14,907 nucleotides of DNA from Pelagibacterales bacterium SAG-MED38 (GCA_014653585.1 JACWEH010000015.1:1-14907); one strand, 5' to 3'; shown: positions 1 to 8,248, counted from the stretch's first letter. The notes: a model not told the origin generated them from the letters alone. Numbers and translations are program-made.

Positions 1-164
1 GTAGCCAAGCCAAAACCTGAATTACCATCTTTATTTTTAATTTTTATTAATAATTCGTTGGCAGTTGGTACTATAAAATGACTGACCCAATGAGGCTTAA
101 CTTCTTTAGGATTATTCAAAACATAAACCTCTAAGCTATCAATTAAATTACTACTTTTTGTCAT
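1..164 (-). CDS. Enolase-superfamily (mandelate racemase/muconate lactonizing) enzyme, N-terminal fragment cut by the window edge
   Basis: Starting at the ATG complementary to 162-164, 54 codons read to the left edge without a stop. The product contains HWVSHFIVPTANELLIKIK followed by GNSGFGLAT. This is the pattern of the N-terminal capping domain of the mandelate racemase/muconate lactonizing family: a strand carrying substrate-specificity residues, then 'I.t.dG..G.Ge'. Members use a Mg2+-bound enolate chemistry to dehydrate, racemise or cycloisomerise carboxylates, often sugar acids. Only the capping domain is in view, so no metal ligand or catalytic residue can be checked. It diverges from the aminotransferase/enolase-barrel fusion at 210. 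That fusion carries the missing half of an enzyme of this same superfamily, on the opposite strand, which raises the question whether both parts come from one gene. The family call is fairly firm; the substrate is unknown. Confidence 0.72.
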   Translation of the reverse strand, partial: MTKSSNLIDSLEVYVLNNPKEVKPHWVSHFIVPTANELLIKIKNKDGNSGFGLA

Positions 165-188
165 ACATAATAAGTTTGATTATATAAT
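158..188 (+). promoter_or_regulatory. Putative sigma70-type promoter in the divergent gap, with a symmetric -10
   Basis: TTGTCA at 158-163 (5 of 6 matches to TTGACA) and TATAAT at 183-188 (perfect) are separated by 19 bases, slightly long. This would give a leader of about 15 bases before the ATG at 210, which has no Shine-Dalgarno sequence. The -10 lies in the perfect palindrome ATTATATAAT (179-188), so the minus strand also reads TATAAT (184-179), about 15 bases upstream of the start at 164. One element may therefore serve both directions. In AT-rich DNA this could arise by chance. Confidence 0.4.
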
Positions 189-209
189 TTCTTTAGCATA
201 TACAGCAGA

Positions 210-1547
210 ATGGCAATTTCAAATAATATAAGACCTGGTCGTCACTTTCTTCAAATACCAGGACCTACTAACGTCCCTGATAGAGTTTTAAGAGCTATGG
301 ATTATCCAACAATAGATCACAGAGGACCTGATTTTGCAGAATTAGGTTTAAGAGTTTTAGAAAGAATTAAATTAATTTTCAAAACTTCAGAACCAGTCAT
401 TATATTTCCAGCCTCCGGCACAGGTGCATGGGAAGCAGCTATAGTAAATACACTAAGCGCAGGAGATAAAATTTTAATGTTCGAAACAGGACACTTCTCA
501 ACTCTTTGGTGGGATATTGCGCAAAAATTTAAAATTGAAGTTGACTTTGTCAAAGGTGATTGGAGAACTGGTGTAGATCCAAACATTGTTGAAAAAAAAT
601 TAAAAGAAGATACTGGTAAAAAAATAAAAGCAGTATGTGCAGTTCACAATGAAACTTCTACTGGTGTGACAAGTAGAATTGGAGAAATAAGAAAAGCTAT
701 GGATAATGCTGACCATCCTGCATTGTTATTTGTTGATACTATATCATCACTTGGATCAATTGATTATAAACATGAAGAGTGGAAAGTTGACGTAACAGTT
801 GGAGGGTACAGAAATAAGATCCCTGTATATGTAACATGCGCTTATTACAGAGACGGTAAAGATGAAAAAGAACTTAGAGAAGAATTACAAAAATTAATTA
901 AAATTGGTCATCAAAGCTTTAAAGTTAAAGTGGGTGGATTAAGTATTAAAGAAGACGCAAAAAGATTAGAAATAATTCGGCAAGAAATTGGGAGTGATAA
1001 AGACTTGATGATTGATGTTAATAGAGCATGGGACCTAAAGACAGCTATTGAGGGAGTAAAGGAATTTGAAAGATTTAATCCAACTTGGATAGAAGAGCCA
1101 GTAAGATGGGAAGATGATAGAAGAAATTTAAAACTTTTATCACAACAAACAAAAATTCCTTTATCAGGTGGAGAGAGTGAAATTACAATTTTCGGATGTA
1201 GATCTATGGTAGAGGAAAATGCAATTCAAATTTTGCAATTTGATTGTACTATGTTTGGAGGTTTCACTAATGGTAAAAAACTATCTGCTTTATGTGAGTT
1301 AAATCATTTAGATATTGCTCCACATCATGATTGTTATATTCACGCCCCATTAGTTGCATCATCTCCATCAGGAAGAATTGTTGAGTCATTCGATGATGAA
1401 AGAGATCCACTTCAAGCAGAATTATTTGATAATCCACATAAAATGAGTAATGGGTGGATATATTTAAATGAAAATCCTGGTTTAGGATTAGAGATTTCTG
1501 AAACCGCGTTAAAAAAGTTCGGTAAATTAGTTTACAAAAACAAATAA
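210..1547 (+). CDS. Chimeric open frame: class V aminotransferase N-terminus fused to an enolase-superfamily catalytic barrel
   Basis: 445 residues. Residues 1-199 match serine/alanine-glyoxylate (class V, PLP) aminotransferases: QIPGPTNVP at 15-23, a glycine loop FPASGTGAWE at 66-75, HNETSTGV at 146-153 and the PLP-ring Asp in FVDTISSLGS (D176). The frame leaves this family right after VDVTVGG (193-199), just before the expected G-S-Q-K segment with the PLP-binding lysine, so transamination should be lost. Residues 198-445 match the mandelate racemase/muconate lactonizing barrel: GGYRNKIPVY at the junction, KVK (238-240), Mg2+ ligands in IDVN (D269), IEEP (E295) and GGE (E322), the Asp of QFD (D345), and PHH (372-373). 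Its N-terminal capping domain is absent. Neither half is complete: class V enzymes are usually about 390-400 residues and enolase-superfamily enzymes about 370-400. No Shine-Dalgarno precedes the ATG. It is a rearranged pseudogene, a sequencing/assembly chimera, or less likely a new fusion. The two family assignments are firm; the biological reality of the fusion is not. Confidence 0.85.
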   Translation: MAISNNIRPGRHFLQIPGPTNVPDRVLRAMDYPTIDHRGPDFAELGLRVLERIKLIFKTSEPVIIFPASGTGAWEAAIVNTLSAGDKILMFETGHFSTLWWDIAQKFKIEVDFVKGDWRTGVDPNIVEKKLKEDTGKKIKAVCAVHNETSTGVTSRIGEIRKAMDNADHPALLFVDTISSLGSIDYKHEEWKVDVTVGGYRNKIPVYVTCAYYRDGKDEKELREELQKLIKIGHQSFKVKVGGLSIKEDAKRLEIIRQEIGSDKDLMIDVNRAWDLKTAIEGVKEFERFNPTWIEEPVRWEDDRRNLKLLSQQTKIPLSGGESEITIFGCRSMVEENAIQILQFDCTMFGGFTNGKKLSALCELNHLDIAPHHDCYIHAPLVASSPSGRIVESFDDERDPLQAELFDNPHKMSNGWIYLNENPGLGLEISETALKKFGKLVYKNK

Positions 1548-1564
1548 ACCTTTAATTTTAATTC

Positions 1565-4468
1565 ATGCGGTTTAATTCAGAACAAATACAAAAAATTGGT
1601 AAAGAAATAACCGATAAAGTTGAAGGTAAAACTTTGTTCGATGAATTTTCACGAGGAAGATACAGTACTGATGCATCGGTTTACCAGATTAAACCTCTTG
1701 GGGTAGTTCTTCCAAAAGATACTAATGATGTTCTAAATATAATGGACTATTCTCAAAAAAATTCTATTCCTTTATTGGCTAGAGGTGGTGGTAGTTCACA
1801 ATGTGGTCAGACTGTAGGTGAAAGTTTAGTCCTGGATTATTCAAAGCACCAAAACAAAATTTTAGAACTTAATGTTGAAGAAAAATATGTATGGGTTCAG
1901 CCTGGTGTTGTATTGGATCATTTAAATTCATATTTAAAACCCTATGGTTTATGGTTTCCAGTAGATGTATCTACAAGTAGCAGAGCAACTATTGGAGGTA
2001 TGTCAGCAAATAATTCGTGTGGATCAAGATCTTTGTATTATGGAAACATGGTTCACAACGTATTAGCAATTGAGGCTATTTTAGATGATGGCTCTTTACA
2101 TACATTTAATGAAATTAATAAAAATTATCTTGCAACAACTAATAACCAAGATCGTTTTTATAAAATTATTGATAAGTTTTTACATTTAAGACAAAAAGTA
2201 AGTAAAGACATTGATGATAATTGGCCAACTACTCAAAGAAGAGTTGGTGGATACAATATCGACTTAATAGATCCAAAGGGATTTAATTCATCTCATCTTT
2301 TAGTTGGTTCAGAGGGAACGTTAACTCTTTTTAATAAAATAAAATTAAAATTATCTGATATTCCTAAAAATAAAATATTAGGTGTGTGTTATTTTGATAA
2401 TTTTCACCAAGCAATGGAGTTAACTAAAGAGATTGTAAAATTAAAACCTACTTGTGTTGAATTAATGGATCAAAATTTGTTAAATCTAGCAAAAGAAATT
2501 CCAATGTACGCAGGTGGAATTAAGAAATATATTAAGGGTAATCCAGCAGCTGTTTTAATGGTTGAATTTATAGACACTGACAAAAGTGTTTATGAAAAAA
2601 AGATAAAGGATCTTGAATATTTAGTTTTAAATCAAAATAAAAAAAATCAATTTTCTTATTTTACTGACCTGTCTGAACAAAAAGAAGTTTTTGAAATTAG
2701 AAAAGCTGGATTAAATATCTTAATGTCAATGAAGGGTGATAAAAAGCCAGTAGCATTTATTGAGGATTGTGCGGTATCCTTAGATCACTTGGCAGAATAC
2801 ACATCAAGATTAAATGAAATATTCAAAAAATATAATACTAGTGGAATGTTTTATGCTCATGCATCGGTAGGAACACTTCACGTGAGACCAGTTTTGAACA
2901 TGAAGTCTGACCAGGACATTAAAAATATGAGATCTATTTCTGAAGAGGCTTTTGAAATGGTAAAAGATTATAAAGGTTCTCATTCTGGTGAACATGGGGA
3001 TGGGATAGTTAGATCAGAATTCCACGAAATGATGTTTGGAAAAAATATTACCAATGCATTTGAGGAAATTAAAGATACTTTTGATAATAAAAATTTATTA
3101 AATCCGGGTAAAATTGTTAGGCCTTTTAAATCAAATGATAGATCATTGATGAGGTACAAATCAGATTATCAAACAGAAAATATAAGCACACATTATGATT
3201 GGTCCAATTGGGGTCAATTTTCTGATGCTATTGAAATGTGTAATAATAATGGTGCATGTAGAAAATTAGACTCAGGTGTAATGTGTCCCTCATATAGAGT
3301 TACAAAAGAAGAAAAAGATTTAGTTAGAGGAAGAGCAAATACTCTTAGACTAGCACTGTCTAATCAGTTGCCTGAGGGATCTTTTGCATCAAAAGAGATG
3401 TATGAAACAATGGAGCTCTGTGTAAGTTGTAAAGCTTGTCAAAGAGAATGTCCAATGTCTGTTGATATGGCCAAAATGAAAAGTGAATTTTTATCACATT
3501 ATTACAAAAAATTTAGCATGAGAATAAAAGATAGAATTATCTCAGATATGCCAAAACTAATTTGGTTATATAAAATTGTGAATCCAATAATCAATAAGAT
3601 TAAGAATTATCCACTTGTATCTAATATTATTAGAAAATTTGGTTTTGCAACTGAAAGAAGTCTACCTGAGGTTCAAAATCAAAAAGCTTTAAAAGATATT
3701 TATCAAAATCAAGAAATTTCAGAAAATAAAGTTATTTTGTTCGCTGATACATTTAATATTAATTTTGAAAATGAAAATTTAGTCTACACAATTAAAGTGT
3801 TAAACAAATTTGGTTATCAAGCGATAATTCCAAGTTTTGGCGATGATAAATTAAAAAGACCTCTTTGTTGTGGCAGAACGTATATTTCTTATGGTCAATT
3901 AGATAAGGCTGCTGAGGAACTAAATAGGTTTAATAATTATATAATTAGAAATAATTATTTCGATTTACCGATTGTGGGAATTGAACCATCATGTTTGTTG
4001 ACTTTTAGTGACGAGTATCAATCACTGAAAGGTGTAGAGAATAGGGATAAAATAAATAATAAATTCTATCTACTTGAAGAATTTATTTTAGAGCAAATTA
4101 AAAAAAATAAAAATGTAAAACCAAATATATTTAGTCAGAATGTTTTGATTCATGGACATTGTCATCAAAAATCTCAAGATAGAATGAAAGGACTTAAAAA
4201 TCTTTTATCTGAATTAAATATTAACAATGAAATGATTGACTCGAGCTGTTGTGGAATGGCAGGGTCTTTTGGATATGATAGTAAAACTTATGAAACTTCA
4301 AAAAAAATGGCTAATCTTTCTTTAATACCTACGATTAATAGTAGTAACGAAAATGATTTTATAGTTGCAAATGGTACTAGTTGTAGACATCAGATTTCTG
4401 ATTTATCAGATAAAAAAGGTAAGCATGTTTCAGAATTATTATTTAAGATTTTTGAGACAGTAAACTAA
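1565..4468 (+). CDS. FAD-binding and Fe-S 2-hydroxyacid dehydrogenase (GlcD-GlcF-type fusion; D-lactate / D-2-hydroxyglutarate type)
   Basis: 967 residues, close to the ~1000 of the YdiJ/Dld-like family. Such enzymes oxidise D-2-hydroxyacids to 2-oxoacids at FAD and pass electrons through Fe-S clusters to the respiratory chain at the inner membrane face. An FAD-binding PCMH domain is at about 40-270: LARGGGSSQCG (71-81), ATIGGMSANNSCG (141-153), then LVGSEGTL. The FAD-oxidase C-terminal domain follows, with HASVGTLHVRP, GEHGDGIVR and LLNPGKIVRP. A ferredoxin-like module has C559/C565 with MCPSY (C574), and CVSCKACQREC from C619 (C619, C622, C625, C629). The last third is the CCG domain, with CCG pairs at C768-C769 and C895-C896 plus HGHCH. 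All cluster cysteines appear present. The start lies 17 bases after the upstream frame's stop, with no Shine-Dalgarno. The gene overlaps the convergent CoA-transferase by 4 bases. The exact substrate is not determinable. Confidence 0.9.
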   Translation: MRFNSEQIQKIGKEITDKVEGKTLFDEFSRGRYSTDASVYQIKPLGVVLPKDTNDVLNIMDYSQKNSIPLLARGGGSSQCGQTVGESLVLDYSKHQNKILELNVEEKYVWVQPGVVLDHLNSYLKPYGLWFPVDVSTSSRATIGGMSANNSCGSRSLYYGNMVHNVLAIEAILDDGSLHTFNEINKNYLATTNNQDRFYKIIDKFLHLRQKVSKDIDDNWPTTQRRVGGYNIDLIDPKGFNSSHLLVGSEGTLTLFNKIKLKLSDIPKNKILGVCYFDNFHQAMELTKEIVKLKPTCVELMDQNLLNLAKEIPMYAGGIKKYIKGNPAAVLMVEFIDTDKSVYEKKIKDLEYLVLNQNKKNQFSYFTDLSEQKEVFEIRKAGLNILMSMKGDKKPVAFIEDCAVSLDHLAEYTSRLNEIFKKYNTSGMFYAHASVGTLHVRPVLNMKSDQDIKNMRSISEEAFEMVKDYKGSHSGEHGDGIVRSEFHEMMFGKNITNAFEEIKDTFDNKNLLNPGKIVRPFKSNDRSLMRYKSDYQTENISTHYDWSNWGQFSDAIEMCNNNGACRKLDSGVMCPSYRVTKEEKDLVRGRANTLRLALSNQLPEGSFASKEMYETMELCVSCKACQRECPMSVDMAKMKSEFLSHYYKKFSMRIKDRIISDMPKLIWLYKIVNPIINKIKNYPLVSNIIRKFGFATERSLPEVQNQKALKDIYQNQEISENKVILFADTFNINFENENLVYTIKVLNKFGYQAIIPSFGDDKLKRPLCCGRTYISYGQLDKAAEELNRFNNYIIRNNYFDLPIVGIEPSCLLTFSDEYQSLKGVENRDKINNKFYLLEEFILEQIKKNKNVKPNIFSQNVLIHGHCHQKSQDRMKGLKNLLSELNINNEMIDSSCCGMAGSFGYDSKTYETSKKMANLSLIPTINSSNENDFIVANGTSCRHQISDLSDKKGKHVSELLFKIFETVN

Positions 4469-5658
4469 AGTATTATTTTCCTATTATAAAATTCATCTAT
4501 CTGTTCATCTTTATAACCAAAATTTTTCATTATTGCTCTTGTATGCTCACCTAGATCTGGAGCACCTTTAGATTTTTCAGTTTTGCTTTTTGAAAATTTG
4601 ATTGGCATTCCAATAGCTTTACTTGTGCCAGCCTTTTTATTATTTACCTCAATAATCATCTCTCTTTCGATGGTTTGTGGGTCTTTAAACATGTCTATTA
4701 TTGAATTAATAGGTCCACAAGGTAAACCATTTTCATCAAAAATTTTTAACCATTCCTCGGATCTTTTTTTTATCAACTCATCATTTAATATTTCTACAAG
4801 CTCGTTTAAATTCTTTTTTCTGCTTGCATTAGATGAAAACTTTTCATTATCATTTAAATCTTCACGATTAATTGCTTTTAATAACATTAACCATGTATTT
4901 TGATTTGAGGCACCCACAGTTATCCATTTATCCTTAGTTTTAAACGCCTGATAAGGAGCAGTTAGAGGATGAGCAGATCCAAGTGGACCAGGAGATATAC
5001 CAGTTGCACCAGCAATAGCTGATTGCCAATAAGTGTGTACAATTCCTGCCTCATATAAAGATGTATCTACTTTTTGACCTTCACCTGTTTTATCTCTATG
5101 AATTAAAGCTGCTAAAATACCACTTGCTGCAAGCAATCCAGCAGTAATATCTGTGAGAGGTGCACCGACTTTCATAGGTGGTTTATTTTTGTCCTCCCCA
5201 GTTATACTCATTAAGCCACTCATTCCTTGGGCAACTAAATCAAATCCACCTTTATCTGCATAAGGTCCTGTTCTACCATAACCAGAAATTTCGCATAAAA
5301 TAATTTTAGGATTAATTTTAGATATTACATCATAACCAATACCTAATTTTTCCAATGTTCCTTTTCTAAAATTCTCTAAAACTACATCAGAATTTTTGAC
5401 CATAGTCTTAAAAATTTCAATACCTTCCTTATCTTTTAAATTTAAGGCAATACCTTTTTTGTTTCTGTTCATCATCAGAAAAGCAGCTGACACACCATTT
5501 ACATCAGGTGGAAGAAAATTTCTTGTGTCATCTCCTCCTGGTGTCTTCTCAATTTTTATAACCTCCGCACCAAGATCAGCTAATAAAAGACCACATGTTG
5601 GGCCAGCCATAATTTGGGCCATCTCTAAAACCCGAACGCCTTTTAATGATGATGCCAT
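4465..5658 (-). CDS. Class III CoA-transferase (CaiB/BaiF/formyl-CoA transferase family)
   Basis: 397 residues, a normal length. Family III enzymes move CoA from a donor such as succinyl-CoA to an organic acid through an aspartyl anhydride intermediate, in the cytosol. Seen here: the N-terminal GVRVLEMAQIMAGP with LADLGAEVIKIE, the FDLVAQGMSGLMSITG segment at about 139-154, and the catalytic aspartate in GAPLTDITAG (D170, matching Asp169 of formyl-CoA transferase). It is the last gene of the TRAP-crotonase-CoA-transferase operon, 7 bases after the crotonase stop, and it has no clear Shine-Dalgarno, which suggests coupling. Its 3' end overlaps the convergent FAD/Fe-S dehydrogenase by 4 bases, leaving no room for a terminator between them. 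It probably activates the acid imported by the TRAP system or an early breakdown product. The family is firm; the acid is unknown. Confidence 0.92.
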   Translation of the reverse strand: MASSLKGVRVLEMAQIMAGPTCGLLLADLGAEVIKIEKTPGGDDTRNFLPPDVNGVSAAFLMMNRNKKGIALNLKDKEGIEIFKTMVKNSDVVLENFRKGTLEKLGIGYDVISKINPKIILCEISGYGRTGPYADKGGFDLVAQGMSGLMSITGEDKNKPPMKVGAPLTDITAGLLAASGILAALIHRDKTGEGQKVDTSLYEAGIVHTYWQSAIAGATGISPGPLGSAHPLTAPYQAFKTKDKWITVGASNQNTWLMLLKAINREDLNDNEKFSSNASRKKNLNELVEILNDELIKKRSEEWLKIFDENGLPCGPINSIIDMFKDPQTIEREMIIEVNNKKAGTSKAIGMPIKFSKSKTEKSKGAPDLGEHTRAIMKNFGYKDEQIDEFYNRKIIL

Positions 5659-5665
5659 TTAGTAT

Positions 5666-6448
5666 TTATTTATTTTTAAATTTTGGCTTTGTTTTTTTTA
5701 AGAAAGACTGATAACCAATTTTGAAATCCTTAGTGTCATAACATTTGTAACCTAATTTATTTATTTTTTCAGTTACTTTGCCTTCCTTTAAAATATTTTT
5801 AGCAAATTGTTTGTGCCATCTAGTAACTTTAGGTGCTCCCTCACATATAAGTTCTGCTGATTTATATGCTTCTTTTTTGACATCCTCATCATTCACAACT
5901 CTATTAACCAATCTTTTTTCTAATGCTTCATCTGCACCAAAAACTCTTCCCTCAAATAAAATTTCCATAGCTGTTGAATAGGTAGTTGCATTTAATAGCA
6001 CTTCTAATTCTTTTGCAGCCATAGTTAAACCAAGTCTTTTAATTGGAATTCCAAACCTAGAACTTTTACCGCAAATTCTAATATCACAGCAGGCAGCTAT
6101 TTCTAGACCACCACCTACACAAATTCCTTCAATCATAGCTATAGTAGGAATTGGACAATTAAAAATTGCACCTAAAGTTCCATGTAAAAATTTTCCATAA
6201 GATTTAGCCAATTTAGATGATGACCTTTCTTTTTTAAATTCACCTATATCATTTCCAGGTGAAAATGATTTACCGCCTTCGCCTCGAATAATAATACACC
6301 TCAAATTTTTTATTTTTGATATCTTTTTAAAAATCTTACCTAATTCAATCCACATGGGTTTGGTCATAGCATTTAATTTTTCAGGTCTATTAATTATAAC
6401 CTCTGATAAATGATCACTTATTTTGTTTAGTTTGATTAAATCACTCAT
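5666..6448 (-). CDS. Crotonase-fold enzyme (enoyl-CoA hydratase/isomerase family) lacking the second catalytic glutamate
   Basis: 260 residues, the normal length for the family. The oxyanion-hole strands are visible: SFSPGNDIGEF (about 61-71, with NDI in place of the usual ADI) and CVGGGLEIAACCDIR (110-124). These bind and polarise acyl-CoA thioesters. The glutamate aligned with Glu144 of crotonase is present (E116 in GGGLEIA). The position of Glu164, normally in 'FG.PE..LG', is hydrophobic here (RFGIPIKRLGL, I136). A standard syn-hydratase mechanism is therefore doubtful; isomerase, hydrolase, lyase or decarboxylase chemistry is possible in this superfamily. The ATG directly follows the TAG of dctM (no gap), with AGGAG four bases upstream inside the dctM end. 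The CoA-transferase follows after 7 bases, so the substrate is probably the CoA ester that enzyme makes. The family is firm; the reaction is open. Confidence 0.9.
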   Translation of the reverse strand: MSDLIKLNKISDHLSEVIINRPEKLNAMTKPMWIELGKIFKKISKIKNLRCIIIRGEGGKSFSPGNDIGEFKKERSSSKLAKSYGKFLHGTLGAIFNCPIPTIAMIEGICVGGGLEIAACCDIRICGKSSRFGIPIKRLGLTMAAKELEVLLNATTYSTAMEILFEGRVFGADEALEKRLVNRVVNDEDVKKEAYKSAELICEGAPKVTRWHKQFAKNILKEGKVTEKINKLGYKCYDTKDFKIGYQSFLKKTKPKFKNK

Positions 6449-7732
6449 CTAACTCCTATAAAAATATTCAACTAATGTCATTGGTATAGCTGGGATGTAT
6501 GTCACTAAAAGTAATAATATTAATAACACACATATAAAAGATATATTAGATCTCGTAACATCCCAAATATCTGCCTTGGCAACAGAGCAAGCCGTGACTA
6601 ATACACTTGCCACTGGGGGTGTTTGTTGTCCAATTGCTAAATTTAAAGTTACAATTATTCCAAAATGAACAGGGTCAATACCTACGGCATTAACTAGTGG
6701 CATAACTATTGGAACTGTTAAAATGATTGCTGCCACTGAATGCAAAAAGAAACCTATTATCAAGAGAAATACATTCAATATTCCCAAAACTGCATATTTA
6801 TTATTTGTAAAATCAATAATTGAACCAGCAACTTTCTGAGGAATTTGCTCAATTGTTAAAAATTCACCTAATAAAACTGAAGCCGCCACTAATAACATTA
6901 CTGAAGCTGTTTGTATTGCTCCCTCAGTAGCTGACTCATATAATCTTTTAAAATCTATTTCTTTATAGATAAAACCAATAATTAATGATGCTACAACTGC
7001 TAATCCAGCACCTTCTGTTGCAGTTACAACTCCACCAAAAATACCTCCTAGAATGATTATTGGTAATAAAAAGGCTAATGCTGCATCTTTTGCAGTTTTC
7101 TTAACATTTGGAATATTAAATGTTTCTTCCACAGGAAAGTTTTTTCTTCTCGCTGTTATGTAAGCAGCTAACATTAAAAAAAATCCACCAATTACTCCTG
7201 GAACAATTCCAGCTACAAATAATTGAACAACTGAACTTTGTGACATAACTGCATAAACAATCATAGGTATAGATGGTGGTATAATAATTGCTAAAGATGC
7301 TGAGGATGAAGTGACAGCGGCAGCAAACGCTCCTGGGTATCCTTTTTTCTTCATTGCTGGAATTAAAATAGAACCTAATGCAGCAACGTCTGCTACAGCT
7401 GATCCAGAAATTTCAGCAAAAAACATTGAGGTTGCGATATTGATCATACTCAAACCACCTTTGATAAATCCAACAAGAGCAGAAGCAAAAGCAATCAATC
7501 GTCTAGAAATTCCAGCGCTATTCATAATAGATCCTGCTAGAATAAATAATGGAATTGCAATTAATGGAAACTTCATTGAACCATCAAACATTACAATTGC
7601 AGTATCAATTAGAAAACTTGTACCTGTCTTCATCACCATTGCAATAATAGTTGTTACTGCAAGCCCAATCGCAATAGGTACATTTATGGAGAGCAAAAGC
7701 AATAAGACCATAAACATTGTAAGAATTATCAT
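6449..7732 (-). CDS. dctM: TRAP transporter large permease subunit (DctM family)
   Basis: 427 residues, typical of DctM. This inner-membrane subunit carries the transport pathway of tripartite ATP-independent periplasmic transporters, driving uptake of an organic acid with Na+ or H+. The product is hydrophobic throughout, roughly a dozen membrane segments. It has the family's internal marks: IAIPLFILAGSIM, the ISGSAVADVAALGSILIPAM stretch (about 109-128), SSASLAIIIPPSIPMIVY and NLAIGQQTPPV near the C-terminal part. Its ATG overlaps the dctQ stop by one base (TAATG), and AGGGGA lies six bases upstream inside dctQ, so the two permeases are translationally coupled. It ends flush against the crotonase start codon. 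Confidence 0.95.
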   Translation of the reverse strand: MIILTMFMVLLLLLSINVPIAIGLAVTTIIAMVMKTGTSFLIDTAIVMFDGSMKFPLIAIPLFILAGSIMNSAGISRRLIAFASALVGFIKGGLSMINIATSMFFAEISGSAVADVAALGSILIPAMKKKGYPGAFAAAVTSSSASLAIIIPPSIPMIVYAVMSQSSVVQLFVAGIVPGVIGGFFLMLAAYITARRKNFPVEETFNIPNVKKTAKDAALAFLLPIIILGGIFGGVVTATEGAGLAVVASLIIGFIYKEIDFKRLYESATEGAIQTASVMLLVAASVLLGEFLTIEQIPQKVAGSIIDFTNNKYAVLGILNVFLLIIGFFLHSVAAIILTVPIVMPLVNAVGIDPVHFGIIVTLNLAIGQQTPPVASVLVTACSVAKADIWDVTRSNISFICVLLILLLLVTYIPAIPMTLVEYFYRS

Positions 7733-8241
7733 TAAATATCCCCTGTTTGCTCCTCACCCGTATTTTGAAGAACTAAATTTCTATAATCTTCCGGAATTCT
7801 TAAAGTTTCAGATAGAATAAATAAACATGATGCAATTGGTATAACTGATTGAACAAATGTTTGGGGAACCCATTCCAATGTGACTAATGTCTCACCTGTA
7901 ATTAAAGTTAAAACTAAATATCCATAATAAGCCAATAATATTAAGAAACCATAAACAACAAATTTGGAAATTATAAAAAAGATCTTTCTAAGAGCTAATG
8001 GAAAGGCTTTAAAAATACTTGGGACACTTATGTGCGCGCCCTTTAATGCAGCATAAGCTGAACCATAGTATGTTATCCATGCAAGTTGGACAGCTGCAAC
8101 TTCATCATACCAAACTAAAGCACTACCAGCAAAACGAAAGGTAACTCCTAATAAAACTGTTACTGCTAATGCCACCATCATTATAAACAGTATTAGTTTT
8201 AATATTTTTTCGTAAGAATTGATAAAATTTTGTAGTTTCAT
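7732..8241 (-). CDS. dctQ: TRAP transporter small permease subunit (DctQ family)
   Basis: 169 residues. DctQ is the four-helix membrane partner that joins the large permease and supports docking of the periplasmic binding protein. Four hydrophobic segments can be seen at about 14-34, 47-65, 84-108 and 125-145. The family's 'R..g..l.W..E....l..W....G.' region appears as FRFAGSALVWYDEVAAVQLAWITYYG in degenerate form, with the acidic residue within WYDE. The start is chosen because the ATG (complement 8239-8241) sits 7 bases after a strong stem-loop. A GAGGG sequence that could act as Shine-Dalgarno lies inside that stem. It overlaps dctM by one base. Small permeases diverge strongly, so the assignment leans on length, topology and position between dctP and dctM. 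Confidence 0.92.
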   Translation of the reverse strand: MKLQNFINSYEKILKLILFIMMVALAVTVLLGVTFRFAGSALVWYDEVAAVQLAWITYYGSAYAALKGAHISVPSIFKAFPLALRKIFFIISKFVVYGFLILLAYYGYLVLTLITGETLVTLEWVPQTFVQSVIPIASCLFILSETLRIPEDYRNLVLQNTGEEQTGDI

Positions 8242-8248
8242 ATTATAT

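Noticed and set aside
317..586. Open frame on the minus strand inside the aminotransferase segment
   Set aside because: Antisense to a region with clear aminotransferase motifs; no recognisable domain and no start signal.
816..818. K203 as a possible PLP lysine in the fusion protein
   Set aside because: It lies within RNKIPVY, which belongs to the enolase-superfamily part; the G-S-Q-K context required by the aminotransferase family is absent.
2810..2995. Open frame on the minus strand inside the FAD/Fe-S dehydrogenase
   Set aside because: Fully within a conserved gene region (HASVGTLHVRP segment); no independent support.
7311..7820. 169-codon plus-strand frame opposite dctM/dctQ
   Set aside because: It mirrors transmembrane-coding sequence on the other strand, crosses the dctM/dctQ boundary, and shows no family resemblance.
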